A stretch of DNA of 64,000 bases from Microglena sp. YARC (taxonomy: Eukaryota > Chlorophyta > Chlorophyceae > Chlamydomonadales > Chlamydomonadaceae), in contig CM039464.1 of assembly GCA_022414725.1 (NCBI GenBank), positions 50,236,045 to 50,300,044 on the forward strand, given 5' to 3'. Made by a program: the position numbers and the translations under genes. Shown in pieces: positions 56,164 through 64,000 of the stretch (position 1 is the first letter of the stretch; the number at the start of each line of letters is the position of its first letter). The notes beneath the pieces were generated by a model. It had not been told where the DNA came from and ran no database searches. It saw only the letters and a program-made list of their open reading frames with translations.

Positions 56164-59100
56164 CTAAATGAATTTACCAGTAGTGATGAACTGGTCCCCA
56201 ACAAATTGTACGCCGAGGGCAAAGAACAGAGGACCTTAGTTAAAGTCGGATTAAGATATTGAATTTACGTTTATCGCCACACCTCCTAATCAACTTTAAA
56301 AGGTAGTTTCAACAGATAGTTCCAGGTATGTTTGTAGTATTGTCACTTTGTTGCTTTATTTGAACAAGCATGCTTGCAAGCACTGAATTTCACCTCTCAA
56401 CCGCTCGACTCCCCAACCCCCTCCAACCCCTCAACCCCTCAGCCCCCAACCACTCAACCACTCAACCACTCAACCCTAAACCACTCAACCACCTCAGCCC
56501 CCTAACCACTCAACCACCCCAACCCTCAACTCCGAACCCCCCAACCCCTCAACCCCTAAACCACTAAAACCCCTTATCTCTCATACCCCTCAACCCCCTC
56601 AACCACTCCAACCACTCAACCCTCCAACCCCTCAACCCCTCAACCACTCCAACCCCTCAACAACTCAACCCTCCAACCCCTCAACCCCCTCAACCACTCC
56701 AACCCCTCAACCACTCAACCACTAAGCCCTCCAACCCCTCAACCCCCTCAACCACTCCAACCCCTCAACCACTCAACCCTCCAACCCCTCAACCCCCTCA
56801 ACCACTCCAACCCCTCAACCACTCAACCCTTCAACCCCTCAACCCCCTCAACCACTCAACCACTCAACCCTCCAACCCCTCAACCCCCTTAACCCTCCTA
56901 CCCCTCAACCCCTCAACCCCCTTAACCCTCACCCCCTCCACCCCCTTAACCCTCCTACCCCTCAACCCCCTCAACCACTCCAACCCCTCAACCCTCCAAC
57001 CCCTCAACCCCTTAACCTTCTAACCCCTCAACCCCCTCAACCACTCAACCTTCCACCCCCTCAACCCCCTCAACCACTAAAACCCCTAAAAACCAACCAC
57101 TCAAACCCCTCAGTCACTCAACCCCCTAAACCACTCAACCCCTTCAACCCCCTCAACCACTCAACCTCTTCAACCCCCTCAACCCCCTTAACCCCCCAAC
57201 CACCCAAACCCCCAACCACTCAACCCCCCAAACCCATCAACCCCCCAACCACTCAACCCCCTAACCCCCTAAATCCCTAAACCTCCATCCCCCCATTCTC
57301 TAACACAGTCTTGGAAGCAACACCTTCGACGATGACTATGACGATGTATCTAGGACTCAAAATTCAGGTCACAGCTTCACCTCAGCTTCCAGAAACTCGG
57401 CCTTTACCTTCGCCTCAGCTTCCACCACCTCCTCCCAGAGCCGGCGGTACAGCAAGCAACTGCAAGCCATCCCTAGGGACTTGGTCCCGGATTCACTGCC
57501 TTCAACGGGTTTGAGTGGTGCTGAGTTCAATAATGGGGTCCAGATTAGTGAGCTGAGCAGTGGGGGGGAGGGCGTAGCCCATAGAGGGGGCAAGCAGGGT
57601 CAGAAGCAAAGGGATAGCAGTAGGACTAGGAGTGAATGTGCGAGTGAGAGCAGCAGCGGCTGCAGCAGCTGTAGTGGGAGTGGGTGTACGAGGGATAAGG
57701 GGAGTGGTGGTGGCCGAAGCAACATAATTGATGGCTCCAGATCCAAGGCTGCCAATGGCGCCAGCACCCGTGGGGTCATTGGGGCCAAAGCTGGTGGGAT
57801 AAATGGCTCCAGAACCTATGGCCTCCCACTATTACTGCGTGGTCGTGAAGACTCCGAAACCAGCGCAAGCGCAACAGGCACACATGCTAGCGAGTCAGAA
57901 ACTGGATCTGAGATTCAATCTGGCTCCAGCTCTGAGAGTTGCTCTGAAACCAATGGGAATGGATCTGGATCCAGTGGGAGCGGTTCCGAAACCATTGGGA
58001 GTGGCTCCGAATCCAGTAGTCCCCATGCATGCAATGAGAATGCCATTATAGCTGCGTCATCCCCTTTTAGGCGCACACACACACCAGAGCAGGCGTGGGC
58101 AAGTGATGGCGCTGGCATTCTGGGTTTCAGATTCAATGCTCCAGAAGATTCTATAAACTATGGTCCAAGCGGCAATGGTCGCTCCAGGAGGGAGGCACGC
58201 TCTCCACCCAGAGGTAGTAGAAGCCGGGCAGAATTTGCGGATCGTATGGTCTATGCATCCAGGGGATCGTACCGCTGGCCTTATATGATGTACATAGGTG
58301 AGAGGTATGGGTATGTGGAAAATTGAAAATTGTTACGCCTTGCCACGGGGCGTGAGGTTGAAGGAACCTTCCTGTTCACTTGCACTGGGGAAGATCACTT
58401 TACTGCGCCTGAGCTCGATCCACAGCGCAACAGTACACAGGAATGTTCTCGGCCTCTTTCAAGGCGGCAGGTCAGAAATCGTGAACCTAGCCATGGGTTT
58501 GAACCCCGGACCTTTCAGTCATTTTTTCCTACGTCCTTACTTGTTTAAAACTAACTTTCAATTTGTCGCCACCATTGCCACTTGTTCCTAGCCATGGAGC
58601 TGATCAGCGGTGACACACTTGATGTGTGGATGAAGAAGCGGGTCTCTAATGCACTCACTGCGCCGCCACCCCCTACCTCACCTTTGGACATCGAGCCTGG
58701 CGGCTGCTTTACCAAGCTGGGAAGGACACAAAGTACAGGCAGTACCATCCTCACCTCCCAGCGCATGGCAGAGGCTGCACCCATGAACACGCGTACTGCC
58801 AAGATGTACCGCCAGGATTATCAGCGCCAAGCAGCTGCCGGTGGGCACCGGAGAAACCGAAGTGGAACTGGTCTCGGAGACGGGGGCGCTTTGGGTCAGA
58901 CTGAGCGGGACATATTTGTACAGCTGGTGACAGGCGTGGCACACTGCCATGCTGCTGGTATCATACACAGAGGTGAGTAATGGTTAGAGATATGTAATTG
59001 ATTAATTTGTATATGCATACCATATCTAATTTATAAAATGCATCTCCATGTGTGCCTAATTAGGGACAGATTTGACACAGATAGTCAAAACCTATGAACC

Positions 59101-62100
59101 CCAGTACAGTGAGGACTGTTTTATGCTGCAAAGTTACTTAACTACATCAGTTCAACAAAGAAATACTCAGATTTGGGTTTGCTTTGAGTTTGGGAACATG
59201 ATCAAGTCAAACATGTTTCATTGGGAATATGATCAAGTCAAACATGTTTCATTGGGAATATGATCAAGTCAAACATGTTTCATTGGGAATATGATGAAGT
59301 CAAACATGTTTCATTGGGAACATGATCAAGTCAAACATGTTTCATTGGGAATATGATCAAGTCAAACACGTTTCATTGGGAATATGGTCAAGTCAAACAT
59401 GTTTCATTGGGAATATGATAAAGTCAAACATGTTTCATTGGGAATATGATCAAGTCAAACATGTTTCATTTTTTCTAAGGGCTTCCCTAATTAGGGATCG
59501 ATTTTACACAAACGAGGGGCAGAGCCTGTCGTGATCGAAAATTGTTTTTTTATAAAAAATCGTTAGTTAGGTCTCGGTCTATGTATTTGCTGCATAGGGC
59601 TCGGTCTATGTATTTGCTGCATAGGGCTCGGTCTATGTATTTGCTGCATAGGGCTCGGTCTATGTATTTGCTGCATAGGGCTCGGTCTATGTATTTGCTG
59701 CATAGGGCTCGGTCTATGTATTTGCTGCATAGGGCTCGGTCTATGTATTTGCTGCATAGGGCTCGGTCTATGTATTTGCTGCATAGGGCTCGGTCTATGT
59801 ATTTGCTGCATAGGGCTCGGTCTATGTATTTGCTGCATAGGGCTCGGTCTATGTATTTGCTGCATAGGGCTCGTCTATGTATTTGCTGCATAGGGCTCGG
59901 TCTATGTATTTGCTGCATAGGGCTCGGTCTATGTATTTGCTGCATAGGGCTCGGTCTATGTATTTGCTGCATAGGGCTCGGTCTATGTATTTGCTGCATA
60001 GGGCTCGGTCTATGTATTTGCTGCATAGGGCTCGGTCTATGTATTTGCTGCATAGGGCTCGGTCTATGTATTTGCTGCATAGGGCTCGGTCTATGTATTT
60101 GCTGCATAGGGCTCGGTCTATGTATTTGCTGCATAGGGCTCGGTCTATGTATTTGCTGCATAGGGCTCGGTCTATGTATTTGCTGCATAGGGCTCGGTCT
60201 ATGTATTTGCTGCATAGGGCTCGGTCTATGTATTTGCTGCATAGGGCTCGGTCTATGTATTTGCTGCATAGGGCTCGGTCTATGTATTTGCTGCATAGGG
60301 CTCGGTCTATGTATTTGCTGCATAGGGCTCGGTCTATGTATTTGCTGCATAGGGCTCGGTCTATGTATTTGCTGCATAGGGCTCGGTCTATGTATTTGCT
60401 GCATAGGGCTCGGTCTATGTATTTGCTGCATAGGGCTCGGTCTATGTATTTGCTGCATAGGGCTCGGTCTATGTATTTGCTGCATAGGGCTCGGTCTATG
60501 TATTTGCTGCATAGGGCTCGGTCTATGTATTTGCTGCATAGGGCTCGGTCTATGTATTTGCTGCATAGGGCTCGGTCTATGTATTTGCTGCATAGGGCTC
60601 GGTCTATGTATTTGCTGCATAGGGCTCGGTCTATGTATTTGCTGCATAGGGCCTCGGTCTATGTATTTGCTGCATAGGGCTCGGTCTATGTATTGCTGCA
60701 TAGGCTCGGTCTATGTATTTGCTGCATAGGGCTCGGTCTATGTATTTGCTGCATAGGGCTCGGTCTATGTATTTGCTGCATAGGGCTCGGTCTATGTATT
60801 TGCTGCATAGGGCTCGGTCTATGTATTTGCTGCATAGGGCTCGGTCTATGTATTTGCTGCATAGGGCTCGGTCTATGTATTGCTGCATAGTCCTATGTAT
60901 TTTGCTGCATAGGGCTCGGTCTATGTATTTGCTGCATAGGGCTCGGTCTATGTATTTGCTGCATAGGGCTCGGTCTATGTATTTGCTGCATAGGGCTCGG
61001 TCTATGTATTTGCTGCATAGGGCTCGGTCTATGTATTTGCTGCATAGGCTCGGTCTATGTATTTGCTGCATAGGGCTCGGTCTATGTATTTGGTGCATAG
61101 GGCTCGGTCTATGTATTTGCTGCATAGGGCTCGGTCTATGTATTTGCATGCATATTTGCTGGCTCGGTCTATGTATTTGCTGGGGCATAGGGCTCGGTCT
61201 ATGTATTTGCTGCATAGGGCTCGGTCTATGTATTTGCTGCATAGGGCTCGGTCTATGTATTTGGTGCATAGGGCTCGGTCTATGTATTTGGTGCATAGGG
61301 CTCGGTCTATGTATTTGCTGCATAGGGCTCGGTCTATGTATTTGCTGCATAGGGCTCGGTCTATGTATTTGGTGCATAGGGCTCGGTCTATGTATTTGGT
61401 GCATAGGGCTCGGTCTATGTATTTGCTGCATAGGGCTCGGTCTATGTATTTGCTGCATAGGGCTCGGTCTATGTATTTGCTGCATAGGGCTCGGTCTATG
61501 TATTTGCTGCATAGGGCTCGGTCTATGTATTTGCTGCATAGGGCTCGGTCTATGTATTTGCTGCATAGGGCTCGGTCTATGTATTTGCTGCATAGGGCTC
61601 GGTCTATGTATTTGCTGCATAGGGCTCGGTCTATGTATTTGCTGCATAGGGCTCGGTCTATGTATTTGCTGCATAGGGCTCGGTCTATGTATTTGCTGCA
61701 TAGGGCTCGGTCTATGTATTTGCTGCATAGGGCTCGGTCTATGTATTTTGCATAGGGCTCGGTCTATGTATTTGCTGCATAGGGCTCGGTCTATGTATTT
61801 GCTGCATAGGGCTCGGTCTATGTATTTGCTGCATAGGGCTCGGTCTATGTATTTGCTAGATTGACTTTTCGCAACAAGTTGGATTATAAAATTTGAAAAT
61901 TGCAGTCTCGATCTTCAAACAAACTAAAAGAACAGTATTTTTAATTGGTCTTCAAACATCCACATTCGAAATAAGATTTCGAATTGGAATTGGGAGGTGA
62001 ATTCTGAGTTTGGGATGTAGGAATAGGGCGTTGGGAGGATTGGGAGGTGAAGTTAAGTTTTACTGTTATTTCAGTGAATCCAGAGGCTACGGCTGAAGCG

Positions 62101-63184
62101 CAGCTTCTGAACTTGTGGTAGGGATTTGATAAACCTTTCATCGCGCGGAAACTTGATTCGCGGTAGCTTGTGCGACCTCGTACATGACTTGGTCTGAATT
62201 TGTCCCACTTTTGTCGTTCATCTCGTGCACTGCCAACTGCCTGTATAATAGGGCTACTCGTGACCAGATGTGCAAGTGGATACAAATAGCTGACACATTT
62301 GCACGCAATGTGATCTACTCGGGATTCTATTCCGATTCTTGGGATGTGTGTCCTCTGTCCAACACTCTTGTTCGGCAATTAGGGCGTTTAGTGGAACTTG
62401 ATTGTTTGAGGTTGGGACTTGCCGGGAAAACGGTTTCGGAGCTGGAGAGGCTTTGCGTCAGGCGTATGTATTAGTACAGCTGGTCACATGCGTGGCTCAT
62501 TGCCATGTTGCTGGCATCATACACAGCGGTGAGCAATGGTTAGTACCTCCCCTGGTGGTAATCTTGAGTTAATCTTGATTATTGAAGGTTGAATTCAGTA
62601 AATTGTTCGACTACCCAATTGTGGGCTCTAGCCTACATATAATGTGGATGGGATGGGGATGAGAATGGTGGTCGTGGTGATGATGATGATGGCGAGGATG
62701 ATGATGATGATGATGACGAGGGTGATGATAATGAGGGGGATGATAAGGATGGTAGTGGTGATGGAGGAGGAGGTGGATGAGGAGGATGGGGATGATGATG
62801 ATGAGGAGGAGGATGACCTGATGAGATTGCACCTTACTCGCATCCCCATCCTCACCATCACCCTTACTCTCACCCCTCCACACACACTCAATCTTACCCT
62901 CCTTTCCCCTGACCCTCACCCTCACCTCTGCATCCCTGATTGCTTTCTGGCTTGAAGCAAGCCAATTTTTTTCATTTTTGTATCAGGTTTCCCCTCACCT
63001 CCACCCTCACCCTTGCCCTCCCTTATTTCACCTTTTTTGCATTTGCTTTCAGACTTAAAACCCGCCAACATCTTTGTCATCCCTTTGGACGCTTGTGCTC
63101 AAGTGATGAGTGGTAAGGGCAGGGAGAGATCCTTGCTAGTGAAGCTGTGTGACTTTGGGCTGGCAGTGGATGACGACAGCACAG
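44920..63184 (+). CDS. eIF2-alpha-kinase-like protein kinase (partial, open at both ends)
   Basis: Exons joined by phase: 44920-45021 and 45116-45203 (tentative N-terminal part), 47418-47520, 49653-49752, 51369-51452, 53191-53387, 54186-54392, 57309-58297, 58592-58972, 63053-63184. Kinase landmarks in order: glycine loop TIGKGGFGTV; MMAIKK (catalytic Lys); HAKMLREVKALAQM (alpha-C); HVVRYFSSWLE; a roughly 430-residue acidic, Ser/Gly-rich insert (DNDSEEDSDDTTEDADGSS to GSGSESSS); YMMYIAMELISGDTLDVW; a further 70-residue loop; HCHAAGIIHRDLKPANIF; KLCDFGLAVD. A large insert between strands 4 and 5, the ELISGDTL-type hinge and HRDLKPxNIF are hallmarks of the PEK/GCN2/HRI family, which phosphorylates eIF2-alpha under stress. 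No regulatory domain was identified, so the subtype is unknown. The C-lobe after DFG lies beyond the window; the start is not seen. The HRD Asp codon is split by the last intron. Confidence 0.83.
45040..45110. repeat. (CACACC)n microsatellite
   Basis: CACCCACACTCACAC tract ending at the acceptor of exon 45116. Confidence 0.85.
45289..45455. pseudogene. (CACACC)n plus copy of kinase exon 45116 start
   Basis: A second CACACCCACACC tract (45289-45400) leads to AAGCTTGACAGAGCC and GGGGACTCATAAGC (45409-45440), a decayed copy of CAGCTTGACTCTGCC and GGAGGACTCACAAGC. It has an in-frame TAA. An acceptor-edge copy lying downstream is an exception to the usual order. Confidence 0.65.
45609..45830. mobile_element. 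MITE family B copy, inverted
   Basis: AATGTTTTTATTTTGTCG on the left, CTGAAAATAAAACACATT on the right; GTAGTTGCATGGCAATGC and GAGCTACTCAACCTGGCC inside. Confidence 0.7.
45831..46795. repeat. AT-rich stretch then CCACCCACTCACC minisatellite
   Basis: T-rich unique sequence to 46230, then C/A-rich CACCCACTCACCCA repeats to 46790 within a kinase intron. No exon. Confidence 0.7.
46801..47350 (+). pseudogene. three acceptor-edge copies before kinase exon 47418
   Basis: Copies begin after AG at 46801 (ATTCTTCAAGCTACAGCGGC), 47061 (ATGCTTCAGGGCAGTACCAG) and 47289 (ATGCTTCAGCAGCAGCAACA); each goes on TGG(T/C)CATGACTGTTG or similar. The true exon reads ATTCTTCTTCAACTGCAGC. C-rich spacers (CCCCCTCCCCCC) separate them. 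Confidence 0.85.
47548..48030. mobile_element. MITE family F copy with internal 20-bp satellite
   Basis: Left end AGGGAACGGTAATATGATAT, right end CATCATATGATATGCCGGTC then CCTAT, each matching the 98-bp copy at 43100. The middle (47680-47990) is about 15 perfect to near-perfect copies of ATTTCATATTATGTTATATG. Confidence 0.85.
48240..48320 (-). repeat. tRNA-derived SINE head (A and B box)
   Basis: On the minus strand TGGTCTAGTGG (48306-48296) fits the Pol III A box and GGGGGTTCGACTTCCCC fits the T-arm/B box about 35 nt later. Acceptor and anticodon stems do not pair, so it is not an intact tRNA. The body would run left to about 48100. Confidence 0.55.
48545..48640. mobile_element. family E fragment, inverted
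   Basis: GCATGCTTTGATTTGAGTTG, GTGAGCAGCCTTAAAGG, GGGGCCATGTCACGAAGTTG. Confidence 0.55.
48720..49652. repeat. about 43-bp satellite ending at a kinase splice acceptor
   Basis: About 20 units of GTCACACATTGACATATGG plus ATGTCACACATTGATATATT plus GCAA. The final unit ends CATTGACATATTGCAG, which is the acceptor of the kinase glycine-loop exon, followed by GTCGCAGC. The unit therefore contains a copy of that edge (ATTGCAAGTCACA versus ATTGCAGGTCGCA). Confidence 0.93.
49955..50140. mobile_element. MITE family B copy
   Basis: CAGTTTTTTGTGTGCATGAC to CTACAGAAAGCTGAAAAACC; near-identical body to 4483-4671 (CACAATCCCGAAATCAGGCT). Confidence 0.65.
50280..50440. mobile_element. family C half-element
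   Basis: TTACAGTCCAGGGGTAGCC, AAAGGGACTTGCCCAACC, ATCGTTTTACCGATGG, TGCTACAGAGATAACATAA; same order as 3927-4086 but without the poly-G run. Confidence 0.7.
50535..50680. mobile_element. MITE family B fragment, inverted
   Basis: CTTCCCGTCGCCGCCTCGCC and TCGCCGCATGGCGATGCATG, then CGAAGAAAACAAAACAGTG. Confidence 0.5.
50839..51031. mobile_element. MITE family B copy with 8-bp TSD AATATGGG
   Basis: 193 bp from CATTGCTTTTTATTTCAGC to GAAAGAAAAGCAACTG, flanked by exact AATATGGG (50831-50838 and 51032-51039). The 8-bp duplication suggests a hAT-like origin. Confidence 0.87.
51453..51600. mobile_element. (GT)n cassette bracketed by copies of a kinase exon end
   Basis: GTGTGTGTGTGCGTGCGTGC, then ACAAATACAAACTTATTTCT and GAAGTGAGTACTAGGTATCT (cassette body, no long G-run). 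From 51554 a second copy of the exon end and donor follows: GAGGGGTGCCATGCTAAGAT, GGGGGAGGTCAAGGTGGG. Confidence 0.8.
51670..51965 (+). pseudogene. three acceptor-edge copies before kinase exon 53191
   Basis: CAGATGGAGTTCAGTCCGTA (51684), TTGGAGTTCAGCTCACATGT (51780) and CTTGCACAGATGGAGTTCAG (about 51927), each followed by TGCTACTTC or CGCTACTTC. The third keeps TACCACAG. Spacers are CCCTGAACCC-rich. Confidence 0.88.
52080..53000. other. intron filler between decoys
   Basis: GTGCGACC-type family-B-like sequence (52080-52240), (CCCCA)n(CA)n (52480-52540), a CCCCTACC array (52776-52880) and unique sequence. It separates decoy copies three and four. Confidence 0.5.
53005..53100 (+). pseudogene. 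fourth acceptor-edge copy before kinase exon 53191
   Basis: CTTATACCTCCACCACAGGC, CCTTGCAAAGATAGAGTTCA, CATGTGGGTTGCTACG; 150 bp upstream of the true edge and the closest match. Confidence 0.9.
53430..53640 (+). pseudogene. two donor-edge copies after kinase exon 53191
   Basis: The true GTCCAAGAGG...AAGCAGGTAAGG and GGAATTGAGGTGGTGGGGC recur as GTCCAAGAGGCTGGTTGTGC, AGCAGGCAAGAAGGGAACTG, AGGCAGTGGAGC (about 53447-53502) and again near 53537-53595. Confidence 0.75.
53698..53896. mobile_element. MITE family B copy
   Basis: CAGTATTTTTATTTCGG to AAAAAAAAGAAACAGTG; body GCGTTACCATGCAACC and GGCTACTCAAGCCTGATTTC. Confidence 0.75.
54015..54130 (+). pseudogene. acceptor-edge copy before kinase exon 54186
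   Basis: GCATCTCAGGTCCAAGTCCC, TGTGCACCATCC and ATCAGCTCAGAAACC match the true exon start 158 bp downstream; the spacer GGACACCTACxxxCTGTAATG also repeats at 53640-53690 and 53930-53980. Confidence 0.88.
54419..54478. repeat. (GTAT)n microsatellite
   Basis: About 13 GTAT units shortly after the donor of kinase exon 54186. Confidence 0.9.
54480..55670. other. unassigned unique sequence in kinase intron
   Basis: Non-repetitive sequence with coding-like composition in short frames on both strands (54494-54691 +, 54868-54584 -, 55473-55670 +), separated by a CCCTCC tract (55160-55440). No family recognised; could be an old insertion. Confidence 0.35.
55671..56387. repeat. unique sequence with 37-nt poly-G run
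   Basis: No gene seen; poly-G at 56127-56163 followed by CTAAATGAATTTACCAGTAG. Confidence 0.6.
56388..57290. repeat. CCCTCAACCACTCAACC minisatellite
   Basis: About 900 bp of interlocking ACTCAACCCC and CCTCAACCACTC units running up to the acceptor of the long kinase exon at 57309. Confidence 0.92.
59200..59470. repeat. 31-bp minisatellite
   Basis: About nine copies of a unit containing ATGATCAAGTCAAACATG and TTTCATTGGGAAT. Confidence 0.92.
59570..61857. repeat. 27-bp satellite, about 85 copies
   Basis: Head-to-tail GGCTCGGTCTATGTATTT plus GCTGCATAG. It is highly homogeneous to about 60650, with scattered 1-bp indels and a GCTGCA to GGTGCA variant between 61080 and 61420. As 27 is a multiple of 3, long open frames appear on both strands; they are not genes. 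Confidence 0.97.
61860..62394. other. unique sequence after satellite
   Basis: Open frames on both strands (62184-62474 +, 62378-61941 -) without a recognised family. Confidence 0.35.
62395..62535 (+). pseudogene. distant donor-edge copy of kinase exon 58592-58972
   Basis: ACAGCTGGTCACATGCGTGG, CTCATTGCCATGTTGCTGGC and ATCATACACAGCGGTGAGCA repeat 58920-58985, donor included; a weaker match continues upstream (CGGTTTCGGAGCTGG). It lies 3.5 kb from the parent, with both satellites between. Confidence 0.9.
62645..63040. repeat. (GAT)n and CTCACC repeats
   Basis: GATGATGATG/GAGGATG tract 62645-62820, then CACCCTCACC-rich sequence to the acceptor of the DFG exon. Confidence 0.85.
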
Positions 63185-64000
63185 GTATGAACACACACAA
63201 ACACACGCACACACACATGCCCCTCCCCACCCCCCACCCACTGACCCACCCATCGTCCACCATTTTCACCTCTACTACCATAATCCACGCTACCCCCCAC
63301 CCTCACCCTCATGCACCTCCACCCACCCACCCACCCACCCTCTCCCCACATCCCCACCCACCCATCCACCCTCAAAATCAACACCAACACTCACACGCTC
63401 ACGTACACACACGTACACATACACGCTCACGTACAACCACACTCACACACACACACCGACACACACACGCTCACGTACACACATACGTACACATACACGC
63501 TCACGTACAAACACACTCACGTACACACCAACACACACACACACTCACGTACACACATACGTACACATACACGCTCACGTCGGACACACTCACATACACA
63601 CCAACACACACACGCTCACGTATACACACACTCACATACACACACACACACTCACGTTCACGCACACACAAATACACACACGTATGCACACACACACACA
63701 GAAACACACACAGAAAACACACACACATACATACACACACGCGCACACACACACAAGCACGCACAAACATACATACACATACACACACAAACATACACAC
63801 ACACTCAAACACACACAAACACACACACAAACACACACACAAACACACATAAACGCGCACACACATAAACACACAAATGCACCCCCCAACCTCACCCCCT
63901 CCAACCATTGTCTACCATGTTTACCACTACTACCCATAAACCAGACTACCCCACCCCACCCTACCCTCCTCTTGCACTCACTTCCACCTGCATCCCTCCC
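63185..64000. repeat. intron with long (CA)n / CACGTACACACATACG repeats
   Basis: From the donor at 63185 to the window edge only C-rich and CA-type repeats are visible (63190-63880), including about 40-bp units with CTCACGTACAC. The next kinase exon is outside. Confidence 0.85.

Noticed and set aside
59570..61857. CRISPR array
   Set aside because: Repeats are head-to-tail without unique spacers, in an intron of a eukaryotic gene.
59542..61864. Very long open reading frames (up to 395 codons) on both strands
   Set aside because: They are the 27-bp satellite read in frame; no start context, composition or family supports a protein.
63013..63868. His/Thr-rich proteins at the right edge
   Set aside because: Only the first part (63053-63184) is a kinase exon; the rest is CA-type microsatellite.

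Overview
The window is nuclear DNA of an intron-rich eukaryote. Three facts point to a photosynthetic alga: a starch/glycogen branching enzyme gene of 20 exons whose first exon looks like a plastid transit peptide, a plant-type two-domain glyoxalase-fold gene, and GT-AG introns packed with simple repeats and small transposons. The overall texture resembles repeat-rich prasinophyte green algae (a Cymbomonas-like genome is my best guess, low confidence). There is no bacterial gene organisation.

Layout, all genes on the + strand. 1-360: degenerate CCCTA array. 498-6864: 3' part of a glyoxalase/VOC-fold gene (7 exons, 5' end outside the window). 7087-18700: gene-poor stretch holding a possible two-exon small membrane protein gene (9322-10135), a 2.65-kb decayed PIF/Harbinger DNA transposon with a TTA target duplication (11355-14005), a 1-kb inverted-repeat element (14931-15905) and minisatellites. 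18200-18560: cluster of hairpins just upstream of the next gene. 18776-40801: 1,4-alpha-glucan branching enzyme, about 766 codons over 20 exons, with an apparent +1 frameshift in exon 17. 41000-44800: intergenic or 5' region with several transposon remnants. 44920-63184: eIF2-alpha-kinase-like protein kinase (8 or more supported exons, open at the right edge).

The most unusual feature is not a gene. In all three well-supported genes, exon edges are accompanied by tandem, decayed copies of themselves. Copies of an acceptor edge (intron end plus exon start) lie almost always upstream of the true exon; copies of a donor edge (exon end plus GT) lie downstream. I found such decoys at more than 20 exon edges, from one copy to ladders of four, and in some cases the edge appears to have grown into a satellite array. 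A poly-G/(GT)n cassette sits between the two copies of a donor edge in three of three clear cases, and one decoy spans two exons without the intron. I know of no named system that matches this pattern; whether it is mechanistic (introner-like or replication/repair-driven) is inference.

The window also carries at least six families of short non-autonomous transposons. Two show 8-bp target duplications (hAT-like), and one AT-rich family has an internal satellite expansion. All functional calls come from recognising protein motifs and splice phase by eye; no database search was run.
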